Source: Brenneria populi (GTDB lineage: Bacteria > Pseudomonadota > Gammaproteobacteria > Enterobacterales > Enterobacteriaceae). From it: 64,000 nucleotides of DNA. Of the stretch, positions 8,969 through 18,199 are shown piece by piece. Every line of letters begins with the position of its first letter. Position 1 is the first letter of the stretch. Below the pieces are notes generated by a model, which was given only the letters and a program-made list of their open reading frames with translations, did not search any database and was not told where the DNA came from. A program made the translations under genes and the position numbers. Location: the NCBI RefSeq assembly GCF_036016195.1, contig NZ_JAYWTM010000006.1:186001-250000 (forward strand). Direction: 5' to 3'.

Positions 8969-10285
8969 TTATCCGGCCGCTTGCGCCATCAAGGCTTCAA
9001 TGGCGTCGGCGTCTTTGACTACGCCCGCCGTCAGATTTTCATTACCGTTTTCGGTGATTAAAATATCATCTTCAATACGGATGCCGATGCCCCGGTATTG
9101 GTGCGGCACGTTGGCGTCGGGCGCGATATAGAGGCCGGGCTCCAGCGTAACCACCATGCCCGGTTCGAGTGGGCGGCCGCGGTCGGTCGAGCCATAATCG
9201 CCGACATCGTGCACATCCAGCCCAAGCCAGTGTCCCAATCCGTGCATAAAGAACTGGCGATGCGCCTGTTCGGCGATCAACTGCTCCATCTCGCCTTTCA
9301 TGATCCCCAGCTCAACCAGCCCGGCAACCATCACCCGCACCACTTCCTGATTGATTTCGCGGATGCTGCGGCCGGGAGCGTAGAGCGCCAGCGCCCTGTA
9401 CTGAGAAGCCAGCACGATGTCGTAGATCGCCCGCTGCGGCGCGGTGAATTTGCCGTTGACCGGGAAGGTTCGGGTGATATCCCCGGCGTATCCCTGATAT
9501 TCGCAGCCGGCGTCAATCAGCACCAGATCGCCGTCGCGCATCCGGGATTCATTTTCCGTGTAGTGCAGAATGCAGGCGTTATCGCCGCTGCCGACGATGG
9601 TATTGTAAGAGGGATAGCGCGCGCCGTGGCGGGTAAACTCATGGTGAATTTCCCCTTCCAACTGATATTCAAACATGCCGGGACGGCAGGTTTGCATGGC
9701 GCGCGTATGGGCCAGCGCGGTGATCTCGCCCGCGCGCCGCATAACGTCAATTTCCGCCGGCGATTTGAACAGGCGCATCTCATGCACCCACGGGCGCCAG
9801 TCCGTCAGCGTCGGCGGAGCGACGAGGCCCAGGCGCGTCCCGTTACGCAGCGTCTCCAGCGCGGAGAACACCAGTTTATCGGCATAATCGTATTGCCCCT
9901 GCGCGTGATAGACGACGTCCAGGCCGTTCAGCAGGACATGCAGCTGAGCGCCGATATCGTCGAAAGGCAGCGCGCGGTCAACGCCCAGGGCGGCGGGCGC
10001 GGCCTCTTGCCCAAGACGGCGGCCGAACCAGATTTCCGCCGTCAGGTCGCGAACCCGGTTGAAGATCACGCTGTGGTGGTGTTTTTCATCGCTTTTGACC
10101 AGCAGCAGCACGGCTTCCGGTTCGTTAAAACCGGTGAAATACCAGAAATCGCTGTTTTGGCGGTAAGGGTACTCGCTGTCGGCGTTGCGCGCGGCGACGG
10201 GCGCCGCAAATATTATCGCGGCACTGGCGGGAGCCATTTTCTCCAGCAGTGTCTGACGACGGCGAAGGAATTCTTGTTGGTTCAT
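8969..10285 (-). CDS. pepP: Xaa-Pro aminopeptidase (aminopeptidase P)
   Basis: This cytoplasmic metallopeptidase removes N-terminal residues before proline. The 438-residue chain has an N-terminal AMP_N domain (to about residue 175; NSDFWYFTGFNEPEAVLLLV) and a pita-bread peptidase domain. All metal-binding blocks are present: DLVLIDAGCEYQGYAGDITRTFP (two Asp ligands), HGLGHWLGLDVHDVG (His), VTLEPGLY (Glu) and IRIEDDILIT (Glu). The length matches E. coli PepP (441). The start ATG has a gagcggga-type Shine-Dalgarno. The gene follows ygfB after 58 nt and precedes ubiH. Confidence 0.95.
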   Translation of the reverse strand: MNQQEFLRRRQTLLEKMAPASAAIIFAAPVAARNADSEYPYRQNSDFWYFTGFNEPEAVLLLVKSDEKHHHSVIFNRVRDLTAEIWFGRRLGQEAAPAALGVDRALPFDDIGAQLHVLLNGLDVVYHAQGQYDYADKLVFSALETLRNGTRLGLVAPPTLTDWRPWVHEMRLFKSPAEIDVMRRAGEITALAHTRAMQTCRPGMFEYQLEGEIHHEFTRHGARYPSYNTIVGSGDNACILHYTENESRMRDGDLVLIDAGCEYQGYAGDITRTFPVNGKFTAPQRAIYDIVLASQYRALALYAPGRSIREINQEVVRVMVAGLVELGIMKGEMEQLIAEQAHRQFFMHGLGHWLGLDVHDVGDYGSTDRGRPLEPGMVVTLEPGLYIAPDANVPHQYRGIGIRIEDDILITENGNENLTAGVVKDADAIEALMAQAAG

Positions 10286-10343
10286 TTCCCGCTCCTGAAA
10301 ATATTCCGTCTCGTTTACTCGCTTACGCCCGGCATCAACGGAA

Positions 10344-10928
10344 TTAATGCAGCGTCGGTTTCTTCTGTTCCGGGGCGATAATCTGCGGGCTCATAAATTC
10401 GTTATGGCACAGAATGGCTGAAATGCGGACATATTCGATGACTTCTTCAAGAGACTGCTCCAGCTCTTCCTGATCCTCATCTTCGTCATAGCCCAACTGG
10501 GCGATATTGCGTAAATCGTCGATCGCTTCCTTCAATTCGCCCTGCGCTTTACTCAGCCGGGGCTGAACCACGCCTAATCCCAGCAGAAAGTGGTTTACCC
10601 AGCCCGACAACGCATCCGCCCGGTCGAACACCGTTACCGACTCGTCGCTATCGTCCGGTAGAAAGAGTTGAAACATAAAGCCCTCATCTTCGAGCGTTTC
10701 CCGCGTGGTTTGATACAGGTGCTGGAGGGGCTGGGAAAGCGTCTGCGGAAAGGCCAATCCTTCGTTGGTCAGCTCGAAAATCAGGGTCTTCCAGCTTTCG
10801 TCATGGTTGCCGCCGCACAGCATGCCGCTGATCAGGCCATGCATCTCTGCGGCGGTTAATGCCACCTGCTGCTGGCGCAGCAGCTGGTCAATGGCTTCAT
10901 AGCCTGGAAACGTATTCTCTATAGACAT
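10344..10928 (-). CDS. ygfB: YgfB family protein (UPF0149/YecA-like)
   Basis: This small acidic all-helical cytoplasmic protein belongs to the UPF0149 family. It has 194 residues from the ATG at 10928 (MSIENTFPGYEAID, as in E. coli YgfB); a two-codon longer start at 10934 is also open. The family block AEMHGLISGMLCGGN lies at about residues 25-40, and acidic stretches such as YDEDEDQEELEQSLEEV are near residues 155-170. It is the first gene of the ygfB-pepP-ubiH-ubiI operon, divergent from zapA. The 187 bp between them must hold both promoters. The molecular function in E. coli is not settled. Confidence 0.92.
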   Translation of the reverse strand: MSIENTFPGYEAIDQLLRQQQVALTAAEMHGLISGMLCGGNHDESWKTLIFELTNEGLAFPQTLSQPLQHLYQTTRETLEDEGFMFQLFLPDDSDESVTVFDRADALSGWVNHFLLGLGVVQPRLSKAQGELKEAIDDLRNIAQLGYDEDEDQEELEQSLEEVIEYVRISAILCHNEFMSPQIIAPEQKKPTLH

Positions 10929-11115
10929 GCGCATTCGTCATCGTTGGCAGGGTTAGTTCATGTTATGCTACCACCAAGCTCCATGGGTATACCAGAAAGG
11001 GCTTGTATCTTATATTGGGGATATATATAGTGACGCCCGCTTTAACCGACCGCTGCCAGGCAGCGCGGGATTTATCCTATGCGGGCGCGAAAATGAGATA
11101 AGGCAGGAAGGTGGT

Positions 11116-11445
11116 ATGTCTGCACAACCAGTAGATATTCAGATTTTTGGCCGTTCGTTAAGAGTCAACTGTCCGCCAGAGCAGCAGGACGCGTTGAACC
11201 AGGCCGCGGAAGATCTTAACCAGCGGTTGCAAGATCTTAAAGTTCGCACTAGAGTCACCAACACAGAGCAACTGGTGTTCATCGCCGCGCTGAATGTGTG
11301 CCATGAACTGGCGCAGGAACGGACTAAAACCCGTGACTATGCGGCCAACATGGAGCAGCGTATCCGTATGCTGCAGCAGACTATCGAACAGGCATTGTTG
11401 GAGCAGGGCCGCATCACCGATCGTCAGGGCGCTCCGTTTGAGTAA
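11116..11445 (+). CDS. zapA: Cell division protein ZapA
   Basis: ZapA is a 109-residue cytosolic FtsZ-ring-associated protein that bundles and stabilises FtsZ filaments. The N-terminal globular part MSAQPVDIQIFGRSLRVNCPPEQQDALNQAAEDL is followed by a long C-terminal coiled-coil helix (about residues 55-100). The length equals that of E. coli ZapA (109). The ATG at 11116 is preceded by a Shine-Dalgarno (aggaag) near 11106. The longer open frame upstream to 10960 has no conserved content. It lies directly upstream of the 6S RNA gene, which is the standard enterobacterial arrangement. Confidence 0.95.
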   Translation: MSAQPVDIQIFGRSLRVNCPPEQQDALNQAAEDLNQRLQDLKVRTRVTNTEQLVFIAALNVCHELAQERTKTRDYAANMEQRIRMLQQTIEQALLEQGRITDRQGAPFE

Positions 11446-11519
11446 CGTCTGGTTTTGATGAAAGTACAGTGTTCTTAAGCGATAAGACGTGATAAGGTTT
11501 ATCGCGAGTAACGAATAAA

Positions 11520-11703
11520 ATTTCTCTGAGATGTTTGTCAGCGGGCCAGTCCCCTGAGCCGATATTTCAAACCAATAGAATGTAACGCTCCGCAGTTGGT
11601 GAGCATGCTCGGTTAGCCCGAGAAGCCTTAAGACCGCGACGTTATGTTCACCTTGAACCAAGGGTTCAAGGGTTACAGCCTGCGGCGGCATCTCGGAGAT
11701 TCC
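11520..11703 (+). ncRNA. ssrS: 6S RNA (SsrS)
   Basis: 6S RNA binds the sigma70 RNA polymerase holoenzyme by mimicking an open promoter. The 184-nt segment begins atttctctgagatgt and ends catctcggagattcc. These two ends pair to form the closing stem. Internal blocks remembered from E. coli 6S RNA are present: gcgggccagtcccctgagcc, ggtgagcatgctcggt, and ttgaaccaagggttcaaggg. It sits between zapA and ygfA, the conserved location. A pyrimidine-rich tract (11701-11716) follows the 3' end. Confidence 0.96.
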
Positions 11704-11749
11704 CTTTCTTTTTCTTTGCCATCAATCGCGGCGATCGCCTCCATTACTT

Positions 11750-12364
11750 ATGCAGCCGATGTCATCATCCTCCCCAGCGCTTTCCTCCGTCCGGCTTCGT
11801 CAGCAGATACGTCAGGATGTGCGCCGGCGTCGTCGCCAAATCGGCGCCGAGCAACAGGCGCTGTTCGCGCAACAAGCGCTGGAGCGGGCGTCCGCGCATC
11901 AGAAAATACGCGATGCGGAAACCATCGCGGTGTTTTTATCTTTCGACGGCGAGCTGGATACCGGGCCGTTGATTCAGCAGTTCTGGCGGCAGGGAAAACG
12001 GGTTTATCTGCCGGTTTTGCACCCTTTCAGCGCGGGGAATCTGCTGTTCCTGCGCTATGCGCCGGATAGCGAGCTGGTGTTGAACCGGCTGAAGATTTTA
12101 GAGCCGCGTATTGACGTCCGGCAGGTTCTACCCCTGCAACGGCTGGATGTGCTGCTGACGCCGCTGGTGGCGTTCGACGATCGGGGGCAGCGCCTGGGGA
12201 TGGGCGGCGGCTTCTATGACCGAACCTTACGGCACCGGACGCCGCGCGGCCCTTATCCCATCGGCCTGGCGCATGACTGCCAGCGGGTCGACGCCCTGCC
12301 CGTGGAGAGCTGGGATATCCCGCTGCCGGAAATCATTACCCCTTCGCGCTGTTGGCGCTGGTGA
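11750..12364 (+). CDS. ygfA: 5-formyltetrahydrofolate cyclo-ligase (YgfA)
   Basis: This enzyme converts 5-formyl-THF to 5,10-methenyl-THF with ATP. The 204-residue protein has the N-terminal basic helix RQQIRQDVRRRRRQI (about residues 16-30), the substrate-pocket stretch FLSFDGELDT (about residues 62-71), and the C-terminal nucleotide-binding block VAFDDRGQRLGMGGGFYDRTL (about residues 142-162). The last of these is diagnostic of the family. A start at codon 4 is also possible. It is probably co-transcribed with ssrS, as in E. coli. Its last 29 nt overlap the 3' end of nadR on the other strand, an unusual neighbour for ygfA. Confidence 0.93.
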   Translation: MQPMSSSSPALSSVRLRQQIRQDVRRRRRQIGAEQQALFAQQALERASAHQKIRDAETIAVFLSFDGELDTGPLIQQFWRQGKRVYLPVLHPFSAGNLLFLRYAPDSELVLNRLKILEPRIDVRQVLPLQRLDVLLTPLVAFDDRGQRLGMGGGFYDRTLRHRTPRGPYPIGLAHDCQRVDALPVESWDIPLPEIITPSRCWRW

Positions 12365-13592
12365 TATCGTGCCCCAGCATGCGCTGCACCAGTTCAACGC
12401 AGCGTAGAAAACGCGCGTCGTAATCCGACTCTTCGACGTGAACGTAACGGATATCGTTTTCCGTCAGCATGCTTTTCAGCAGGTTCTGAAACTCCTTGCG
12501 CGCGGCGGCGCTGCCCAGGCTGCGCAGTCCGTCCGCGACCCACGGCGTGTTGTTTTCCAGCAGAATAACCAGATCGAAGCGGTATTCATCGATAAGCGCC
12601 TGGACGAACGGGTGTTCGCGGCCTTCGTACTTTTTGCAGAACGCCTGCGTGGTAACGAAATCGGTATCGATAAAAGCCACTTTATTGGCGTATTTTACTG
12701 CGAAATCAATATATTGAGCCTGGCCCAGCGCGATTTTGTCATAATCGGAATATTGCAGGGCCATTTCGTCGCCCCCCAGGTGGGAAAACACGTAGTCCCG
12801 GCCATATTCCCAGGCGCTGGTGGTGTTGAAGATGTTCGCCAGCTTGTTGACCAGGGTGGATTTGCCGCTGGATTCGCCGCCTAAAATAGCGACGGTACGC
12901 ACAAAGAAGGGTTTAACTTCGGTCGGGATGTAGTCCCAGTAGCGGAAAGGATCGTGACGGATCTGCGACCCGCTGATGTTCATAAATGAGCGTTTGGGAT
13001 CGACCAATACCGTTTCGATCGCCAAATGTTCGCGGTACTGCGGCGCATCCTGCTCTTCGCTGGTATAGACGAAATTGGGCTGGATGCCTTTTTCCTGCAT
13101 AAACGCCTGTATTCCCTTGCTCCATACGTCCCAGCCGTGCGGATAAGGCTCCATGCCTTCCTCATTAAACGCATGAATGCGGATATTTTTCTGATATTTA
13201 AAGGTTTGCAATAGCCAGCGCAGGCGGTCGCTGACGGTGGGCTGCTGCGACATCGAACTGTTGTCGAACAGCAGACGGTCGCGGGATTCGTCATAGCCGA
13301 GAATGACGTGCAGCTCGTCAACCTGGCTGCAGGCGCGCTGGATAAGATAAATATGTCCGGTATGCAGCGGATAAAACTTGCCGAATACCACGCCAATCTT
13401 TTTTTCGTAGCGGGGAAATTCAAGACCGAGGAAACGGTGCAGAGCCTCAAGTTTCTGCGCGCTGGGGCTTTTTATTTTGGCGTTAAGTAACTGGCTGAGA
13501 TACCCCTTGGTCATATCCGTCGCATCGGCGACCTGTTGCAGGGTACATCCTTTTTTGCGGATAGCGGATTTCAGATAATCGAATGATGACAT
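12336..13592 (-). CDS. nadR: Trifunctional NAD biosynthesis regulator NadR
   Basis: NadR is a transcriptional repressor of NAD genes that also carries NMN adenylyltransferase and ribosylnicotinamide kinase domains. The 418-residue chain opens with a helix-turn-helix domain (residues 5-55; CTLQQVADATDMTKGYLSQLL). The adenylyltransferase domain follows with KIGVVFGKFYPLHTGHIYLIQRA (about residues 65-87), including the nucleotide-binding HTGH-type motif. A C-terminal kinase P-loop, ILGGESSGKSTLVNKL, lies at about residues 236-251. The length fits E. coli NadR (410). It lies downstream of radA on the same strand, as in E. coli serB-radA-nadR. Confidence 0.95.
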   Translation of the reverse strand: MSSFDYLKSAIRKKGCTLQQVADATDMTKGYLSQLLNAKIKSPSAQKLEALHRFLGLEFPRYEKKIGVVFGKFYPLHTGHIYLIQRACSQVDELHVILGYDESRDRLLFDNSSMSQQPTVSDRLRWLLQTFKYQKNIRIHAFNEEGMEPYPHGWDVWSKGIQAFMQEKGIQPNFVYTSEEQDAPQYREHLAIETVLVDPKRSFMNISGSQIRHDPFRYWDYIPTEVKPFFVRTVAILGGESSGKSTLVNKLANIFNTTSAWEYGRDYVFSHLGGDEMALQYSDYDKIALGQAQYIDFAVKYANKVAFIDTDFVTTQAFCKKYEGREHPFVQALIDEYRFDLVILLENNTPWVADGLRSLGSAAARKEFQNLLKSMLTENDIRYVHVEESDYDARFLRCVELVQRMLGHDITSANSAKG

Positions 13593-13685
13593 TTGCCGAC
13601 GCTCCTGTTTAGCATACTAAACAACATACCACAGAGCGCCGCCGCCTGCTGATAAAAGTTTGCCATCATCTGGTGGGGGAAACTT

Positions 13686-15071
13686 TTATAAATCGTTAAG
13701 AATATCCAGCGCGTCGGCCAGCTTTTTGACGCCGAAAACCTGCATATTGGCCGGCGGTTTCTTCGGCATATTGGCATGGGGCACGATGGCGCGTTTAAAA
13801 CCATGTTTGGCCGCCTCGGCGATACGCTCTTGCCCGCTGGGCACCGGGCGGATTTCGCCCGCCAGCCCCACTTCGCCGAACACCACCAGATCCTGCGGCA
13901 GCGGGCGATCGCGCAGGCTGGAGACCAGCGACAGCAATAACGCCAGATCGGCGCTGGTCTCCGTCACCTTGACGCCGCCGACTACGTTGACGAACACATC
14001 CTGATCCGACATCTGCAAACCGCCGTGACGATGCAGCACGGCCAACAGAATGGCCAGGCGGTTTTGCTCCAGCCCGACCGCCACCCGGCGCGGGTTGGAC
14101 ATCATGGATTGATCCACCAGCGCCTGGATCTCCACCAGCAGCGGGCGCGATCCTTCCCACACCACCATCACCGAACTGCCGGAGGTGACTTCGTCGCCGC
14201 GGCTGAGGAAAATGGCGGACGGGTTGCTGATTTCGCGCAGCCCCTGTTCGGTCATGGCGAATACGCCCAGCTCGTTAACCGCGCCAAAGCGGTTTTTATG
14301 GCTGCGCAGGGTGCGAAAACGGGAGTCGGCGTCGCCGTCCAGCAGCACGGAACAGTCGATGCAGTGCTCCAGCACTTTGGGGCCGGCCAGCGAGCCGTCT
14401 TTGGTGACGTGGCCGACCATAATGATGGCCACGCCGCGCGTTTTGGCGAAGCGGGTGAGGTAGGCGGCGGTTTCCCGCACCTGCGCCACGCTGCCGGGGG
14501 ACGACTGAATATCGGCAAGATGCATCACCTGAATCGAGTCGATCACCATCAGTTTCGGCTGTTCCTGCTCGGCTATCAGGCAGATCTGCTCGATGCTGGT
14601 TTCCGAGAGCATGTTCAGGTTGTGGGCGGGCAAGCCGAGGCGATGCGCGCGCATCGCCACCTGTTGCAGCGACTCCTCGCCGGTGACGTACAGAGTTTTC
14701 ATCTGTTCGGACAGTTTGCACAGCGTTTGCAGCAGCAGGGTGCTTTTACCCGCGCCGGGGTTGCCGCCGATCAGAATCGCGCTGCCCGGCACCACGCCGC
14801 CGCCCAGCACCCGGTCGAACTCCTGAAAGCCGGTGGAGAAGCGCGGCAACGCCTCCAGGCTGATTTCCGACAGCTTTTGCACCCGGCTGACGCCGGCGCT
14901 CTCGCCGGCGTAGCCGGTCAGGCGATCGACGCGCGCGGACGAGGGGGCCGCGGCCAGACGAACTTCGGTAATGGTGTTCCAGGCATGGCACGCGCTGCAC
15001 TGCCCCTGCCAGCGCGGGTAGTCCGCTCCGCATTCATTACATACAAAGGCGCGTTTGACTGCTTTTGCCAC
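13686..15071 (-). CDS. radA: DNA repair/recombination protein RadA (Sms)
   Basis: RadA is a RecA-like branch-migration ATPase. From the GTG at 15071 the protein has 461 residues, against 460 in E. coli, and begins with AKAVKRAFVCNECGADYPRWQGQCSAC. This includes the four-Cys zinc finger (two CxxC pairs). The RecA-like core carries Walker A LIGGNPGAGKSTLL (about residues 91-104), the RadA-specific KNRFG motif (about residues 252-256) and a C-terminal Lon-like domain (DLVVFGEVGLAGEIRPV). The open frame extends to 15128, but that extension overlaps serB and is not conserved. The start is 17 nt after the serB stop, indicating an operon. Confidence 0.94.
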   Translation of the reverse strand: MAKAVKRAFVCNECGADYPRWQGQCSACHAWNTITEVRLAAAPSSARVDRLTGYAGESAGVSRVQKLSEISLEALPRFSTGFQEFDRVLGGGVVPGSAILIGGNPGAGKSTLLLQTLCKLSEQMKTLYVTGEESLQQVAMRAHRLGLPAHNLNMLSETSIEQICLIAEQEQPKLMVIDSIQVMHLADIQSSPGSVAQVRETAAYLTRFAKTRGVAIIMVGHVTKDGSLAGPKVLEHCIDCSVLLDGDADSRFRTLRSHKNRFGAVNELGVFAMTEQGLREISNPSAIFLSRGDEVTSGSSVMVVWEGSRPLLVEIQALVDQSMMSNPRRVAVGLEQNRLAILLAVLHRHGGLQMSDQDVFVNVVGGVKVTETSADLALLLSLVSSLRDRPLPQDLVVFGEVGLAGEIRPVPSGQERIAEAAKHGFKRAIVPHANMPKKPPANMQVFGVKKLADALDILNDL

Positions 15072-15088
15072 GGGTGACCTCGGTTGAA

Positions 15089-16066
15089 TTAACGTTTTTC
15101 GTGCCGCATGCTGCCGCTGAGGATACACAGCACGCCGGTTAGATCGGCATGACGAATCGTCACCGCCGATTGCTCATTGACTTTGGGCTTGGCGTGATAG
15201 GCGATGCCCAGGCCCGCACTCTTGATCATCAACAGATCGTTGGCGCCGTCGCCGATGGCGACGGTCTGCTCCATGGGAATATCCAGCTTTTCCGCCAGCT
15301 GACGCAGCGTGGCCGCTTTGTATTTCGCATCAACGATCGGGCCGATGACTTCACCGGTCAGTTTACCCTCCTGCATGCCCATTTCGTTGGCGACGGCGGC
15401 GACCAGGCCCAGCTTTTTCTTCAGATGATCGGCGAAATAGGTGAACCCGCCTGAGGCGATGGCCACATGCCAGCCCGCTTCCTGCAGCTGTCCGACCATG
15501 TCGACCAGTCCCGGCATCAGCGGCATTTTTTGGCGCACTTTCAGCAGGATATCGGCATCGGCGCCTTTTAATGTGCCCACGCGCTGGCGCAGGCTGGCGG
15601 CAAAATCCAGCTCGCCGCGCATCGCCCGTTCGGTGACTTCGGCGACCAACTCGCCGGTGCCGGCCAGCCTGGCGATTTCATCGATACACTCGATTTGGAT
15701 CGCCGTGGAATCCATATCCATCACCAGCAAACCGGGGGCGCGCAGGGTGGGAGCATTACGCATCGCGGCGGCATCCACCCCCAGCTCGTGCGCGATCTTC
15801 GCCGCCCGCGGCGTCAGCGTGCCCGCCAGTCGAACAACCTGATAATCGCCCACATTCCAGGCGCTGACAATCACCATCGCCGCGCCCAGGCGGCGCTGGT
15901 AACGGGAAAGCAAATTTTTATCAAGCGCGTCGCCGTACAACAGCCAGCCGGTATCGCCGGCGCGGTAATCGAGCGGCATGACTTCGTTGCCGCTTAGCGA
16001 TAGCGGCAGTCCGGGCCAGCGGTTAATCTCATCCGGGAGGTCGCGATAGGTCAGACTATTCGACAT
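15089..16066 (-). CDS. serB: Phosphoserine phosphatase SerB
   Basis: SerB catalyses the last step of serine biosynthesis, dephosphorylating L-3-phosphoserine. The 325-residue protein (322 in E. coli) has an N-terminal regulatory region and a HAD-family catalytic domain. Motif I is LLVMDMDSTAIQIECIDEIA (about residues 112-131, with the DxDxT nucleophile pair), motif II is HVAIASGGFTYF, and motif III/IV is VAIGDGANDLLMIKSAGLGIAY. It is the first gene of serB-radA-nadR and diverges from ytjB across about 160 bp, as in E. coli. Confidence 0.96.
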   Translation of the reverse strand: MSNSLTYRDLPDEINRWPGLPLSLSGNEVMPLDYRAGDTGWLLYGDALDKNLLSRYQRRLGAAMVIVSAWNVGDYQVVRLAGTLTPRAAKIAHELGVDAAAMRNAPTLRAPGLLVMDMDSTAIQIECIDEIARLAGTGELVAEVTERAMRGELDFAASLRQRVGTLKGADADILLKVRQKMPLMPGLVDMVGQLQEAGWHVAIASGGFTYFADHLKKKLGLVAAVANEMGMQEGKLTGEVIGPIVDAKYKAATLRQLAEKLDIPMEQTVAIGDGANDLLMIKSAGLGIAYHAKPKVNEQSAVTIRHADLTGVLCILSGSMRHEKR

Positions 16067-16227
16067 GGGGCAGTTCCTCTACTGACGGTAATAGTGCGCG
16101 GCCGGGCGCCGAAAATTCGACTGTGCATGCGTCGCCGCAAATATATCGGCCGGAAAACAGGGCAACAAGCTATCCTATCGTCGGCGCTTCTGGCAACATA
16201 AAGTATCCAATTCGCGTAAGGATTCTC

Positions 16228-16899
16228 ATGGTTCGGGCCCGGGTAAAATTCCGTCTGCATCGCACAGCCATTGTGTTGATTTGCCTAACTCTGCTGGTGA
16301 TTTTGATGCAGGGAGCGTCCTATTTCAGCCTCAGCCATCAGATGGCGCGTTCCGAGCAGGTCGAAGAGCTGGCGCGCACCCTGACCAGACAGGTGGCGTT
16401 CAGCCTCTCCCCCCTGATGGAGAGCGCGGATGACAACAGTCAGAAAATCAACGAGATCCTTAAGCAGCTTACCGACCGCAGCCGTATTTTGGACGCCGGC
16501 ATTTATCAGCAGGACGGTTCGCTGGTGGCGCGCGCCGGCGAGCAGGTGCAGATGCGCGATCGGCTGGCTTTGGACGGCAATCGGGTCGGCAGTTATTTTA
16601 ACCATCAACTGGTGCAGCCGATTGAGGGAAAGGACGGCCCGATAGGCTTTCTGCGCGTCACGCTCGACACCCATGTGCTGGCGACTGAAGCCAAACAGGT
16701 GGATAACACCACTAATATTCTGCGCTTAATGATCCTGCTGTCGCTGGCCATCGGCATTATTCTCACCCGTACGCTGCTGCAGAACCGACGCACCCGCTGG
16801 CAGCAGTCCCCTTATCTGCTGACCGCCAGCACGCCGTTAAAGGAAGAAGATGGCGATGACGCGGAAAATAGCCCCGGCGCGGACGGCGGCGGGCGCTAA
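16228..16899 (+). CDS. ytjB: Inner-membrane protein YtjB (Smp)
   Basis: This 223-residue membrane-anchored protein resembles E. coli YtjB/Smp (214 residues), whose gene also diverges from serB. An N-terminal TM helix (AIVLICLTLLVILMQGASYFSL, about residues 12-33) is followed by a periplasmic domain of about 140 residues and a second TM helix (ILRLMILLSLAIGIILTRTLL, about residues 172-192). The cytoplasmic tail is variable and acidic. The ATG at 16228 has an aagga Shine-Dalgarno. The longer frame to 16123 runs into the serB promoter region. The function of this family is not well defined. Confidence 0.9.
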   Translation: MVRARVKFRLHRTAIVLICLTLLVILMQGASYFSLSHQMARSEQVEELARTLTRQVAFSLSPLMESADDNSQKINEILKQLTDRSRILDAGIYQQDGSLVARAGEQVQMRDRLALDGNRVGSYFNHQLVQPIEGKDGPIGFLRVTLDTHVLATEAKQVDNTTNILRLMILLSLAIGIILTRTLLQNRRTRWQQSPYLLTASTPLKEEDGDDAENSPGADGGGR

Positions 16900-16903
16900 G
16901 GCG

Positions 16904-18199
16904 TCAGGGCTGACGCGCCGTTTCCGCGTCTTGGCCCTCGGAAGGCCCCGCGCCCGTGTGCAACAAGGCCGGATCGCCCAGCGTACAATGACGCAGCGGA
17001 CGTATGCAGGAGGCCAGCAGCAGGCATAATAGCGCGGCGGCGGCGCCGAATGACAAAATGCCCGCCGCCGGCGCCAATATTTTTCCTATCGCGCCCAGCC
17101 CCAACGCGCCGATTGAATCGCCGGTTACGTCCTGCGCGGTTCCCAGGCTGTTTACCCGCCCCAGCAGACGATCCGGCGTATGGCTTTGGATAAGGGTAAA
17201 CTGCAGCAGCGAGGCGATCGCGTTTAGGTAACCGTAGCATATCAGCGCGCACAGGGCGGGAATGATATGTCCCGCCAGCCCGAGCGCGGCCACGGAGAGA
17301 AACGCGCCGATGGCGCATCCCGATAGGATCCGCCCCGGGCGCCGAACCCGCGCGACCCAGCCGCTGGTGAAGGCCCCCAGCATGGCGCCGAGAGGAACCG
17401 CGGAATACATCAGCCCGACGGCGGACGGCCCGGCGTGGTAAACATCATTGGCCAGCGCGGGGAAGAGCACGCGCATGGCGCCGACGATGCTTACCAGCAT
17501 GCCGATCAGCACCACGCTGCCGACGATTTTATGCGCGCAGACAAATGCGATCCCGCCGGCCAGCGCGCGCAGCGGATGCTCCCCCTGCCGCTGTTCCGGC
17601 CTCATGGCCGGCAAACGCGCCAGCGGGAGCAGGGTGGCCAAGGTTCCCACGGCGGCCACGGCGAAATTCCAGCCCACGCCGCCGGCCACGATAATGACCC
17701 CGCCCAGCGCCGGCGACAAAATGGCGCCAAGCCTGACGGTCAGTATGCTTAGCGCGCCCGCGGCGGGAAGGTTTTCGCGTCCCACCAGCAGCGGGATCGC
17801 CGCCATCAGCGCCGTCATGCCCAACGCGCCGAAAAAACCGTCCCAGGCCGCCAGCGCATAGAGCGCTATCAGCGACGGCGCGTCGGCAAAGGCGTTGAGG
17901 CTCAGCGCGACGAAACCCAGCCCGCAGGTGGCGCGGGCGAACAGGATCAGCCTGCGGCGATCGAAGCGATCCGCTAGCACGCCGCCCAGTATCAGCCCCA
18001 CGAACATGCCGACGCCGTCCAGGGCGACGGCGAGTCCCACCTGCAGCGTGGAGCCGGTCATGGTTTGGATCTGCACCGGCACCCCGACGTTCAGCATGCC
18101 GAGCGCAAAGACCGATAGCATACGGGCGACGAAGATCGCCCGGAAAGGCTTATTGTCTTTCAGCAAGCTGAAATCAAGCAGAATGGATGATTTAGCCAT
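16904..18199 (-). CDS. entS: EntS-like siderophore exporter (MFS)
   Basis: This major facilitator exports newly made catechol siderophore across the inner membrane. The 431-residue protein aligns by eye along its whole length with E. coli EntS (416). Examples are DFSLLKDNKPFRAIFVARMLSVFALGMLNVGVPVQIQTMT, the loop GGVLADRFDRRRLILFARATCGLGF, and AQDVTGDSIGALGLGAIG. About 12 hydrophobic helices are evident. The gene lies at the end of the biosynthetic arm, and its start overlaps the 3' end of the NRPS gene by 8 nt, so it is very likely co-transcribed and coupled. The gene end is 4 nt from the convergent ytjB stop. Confidence 0.9.
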   Translation of the reverse strand: MAKSSILLDFSLLKDNKPFRAIFVARMLSVFALGMLNVGVPVQIQTMTGSTLQVGLAVALDGVGMFVGLILGGVLADRFDRRRLILFARATCGLGFVALSLNAFADAPSLIALYALAAWDGFFGALGMTALMAAIPLLVGRENLPAAGALSILTVRLGAILSPALGGVIIVAGGVGWNFAVAAVGTLATLLPLARLPAMRPEQRQGEHPLRALAGGIAFVCAHKIVGSVVLIGMLVSIVGAMRVLFPALANDVYHAGPSAVGLMYSAVPLGAMLGAFTSGWVARVRRPGRILSGCAIGAFLSVAALGLAGHIIPALCALICYGYLNAIASLLQFTLIQSHTPDRLLGRVNSLGTAQDVTGDSIGALGLGAIGKILAPAAGILSFGAAAALLCLLLASCIRPLRHCTLGDPALLHTGAGPSEGQDAETARQP

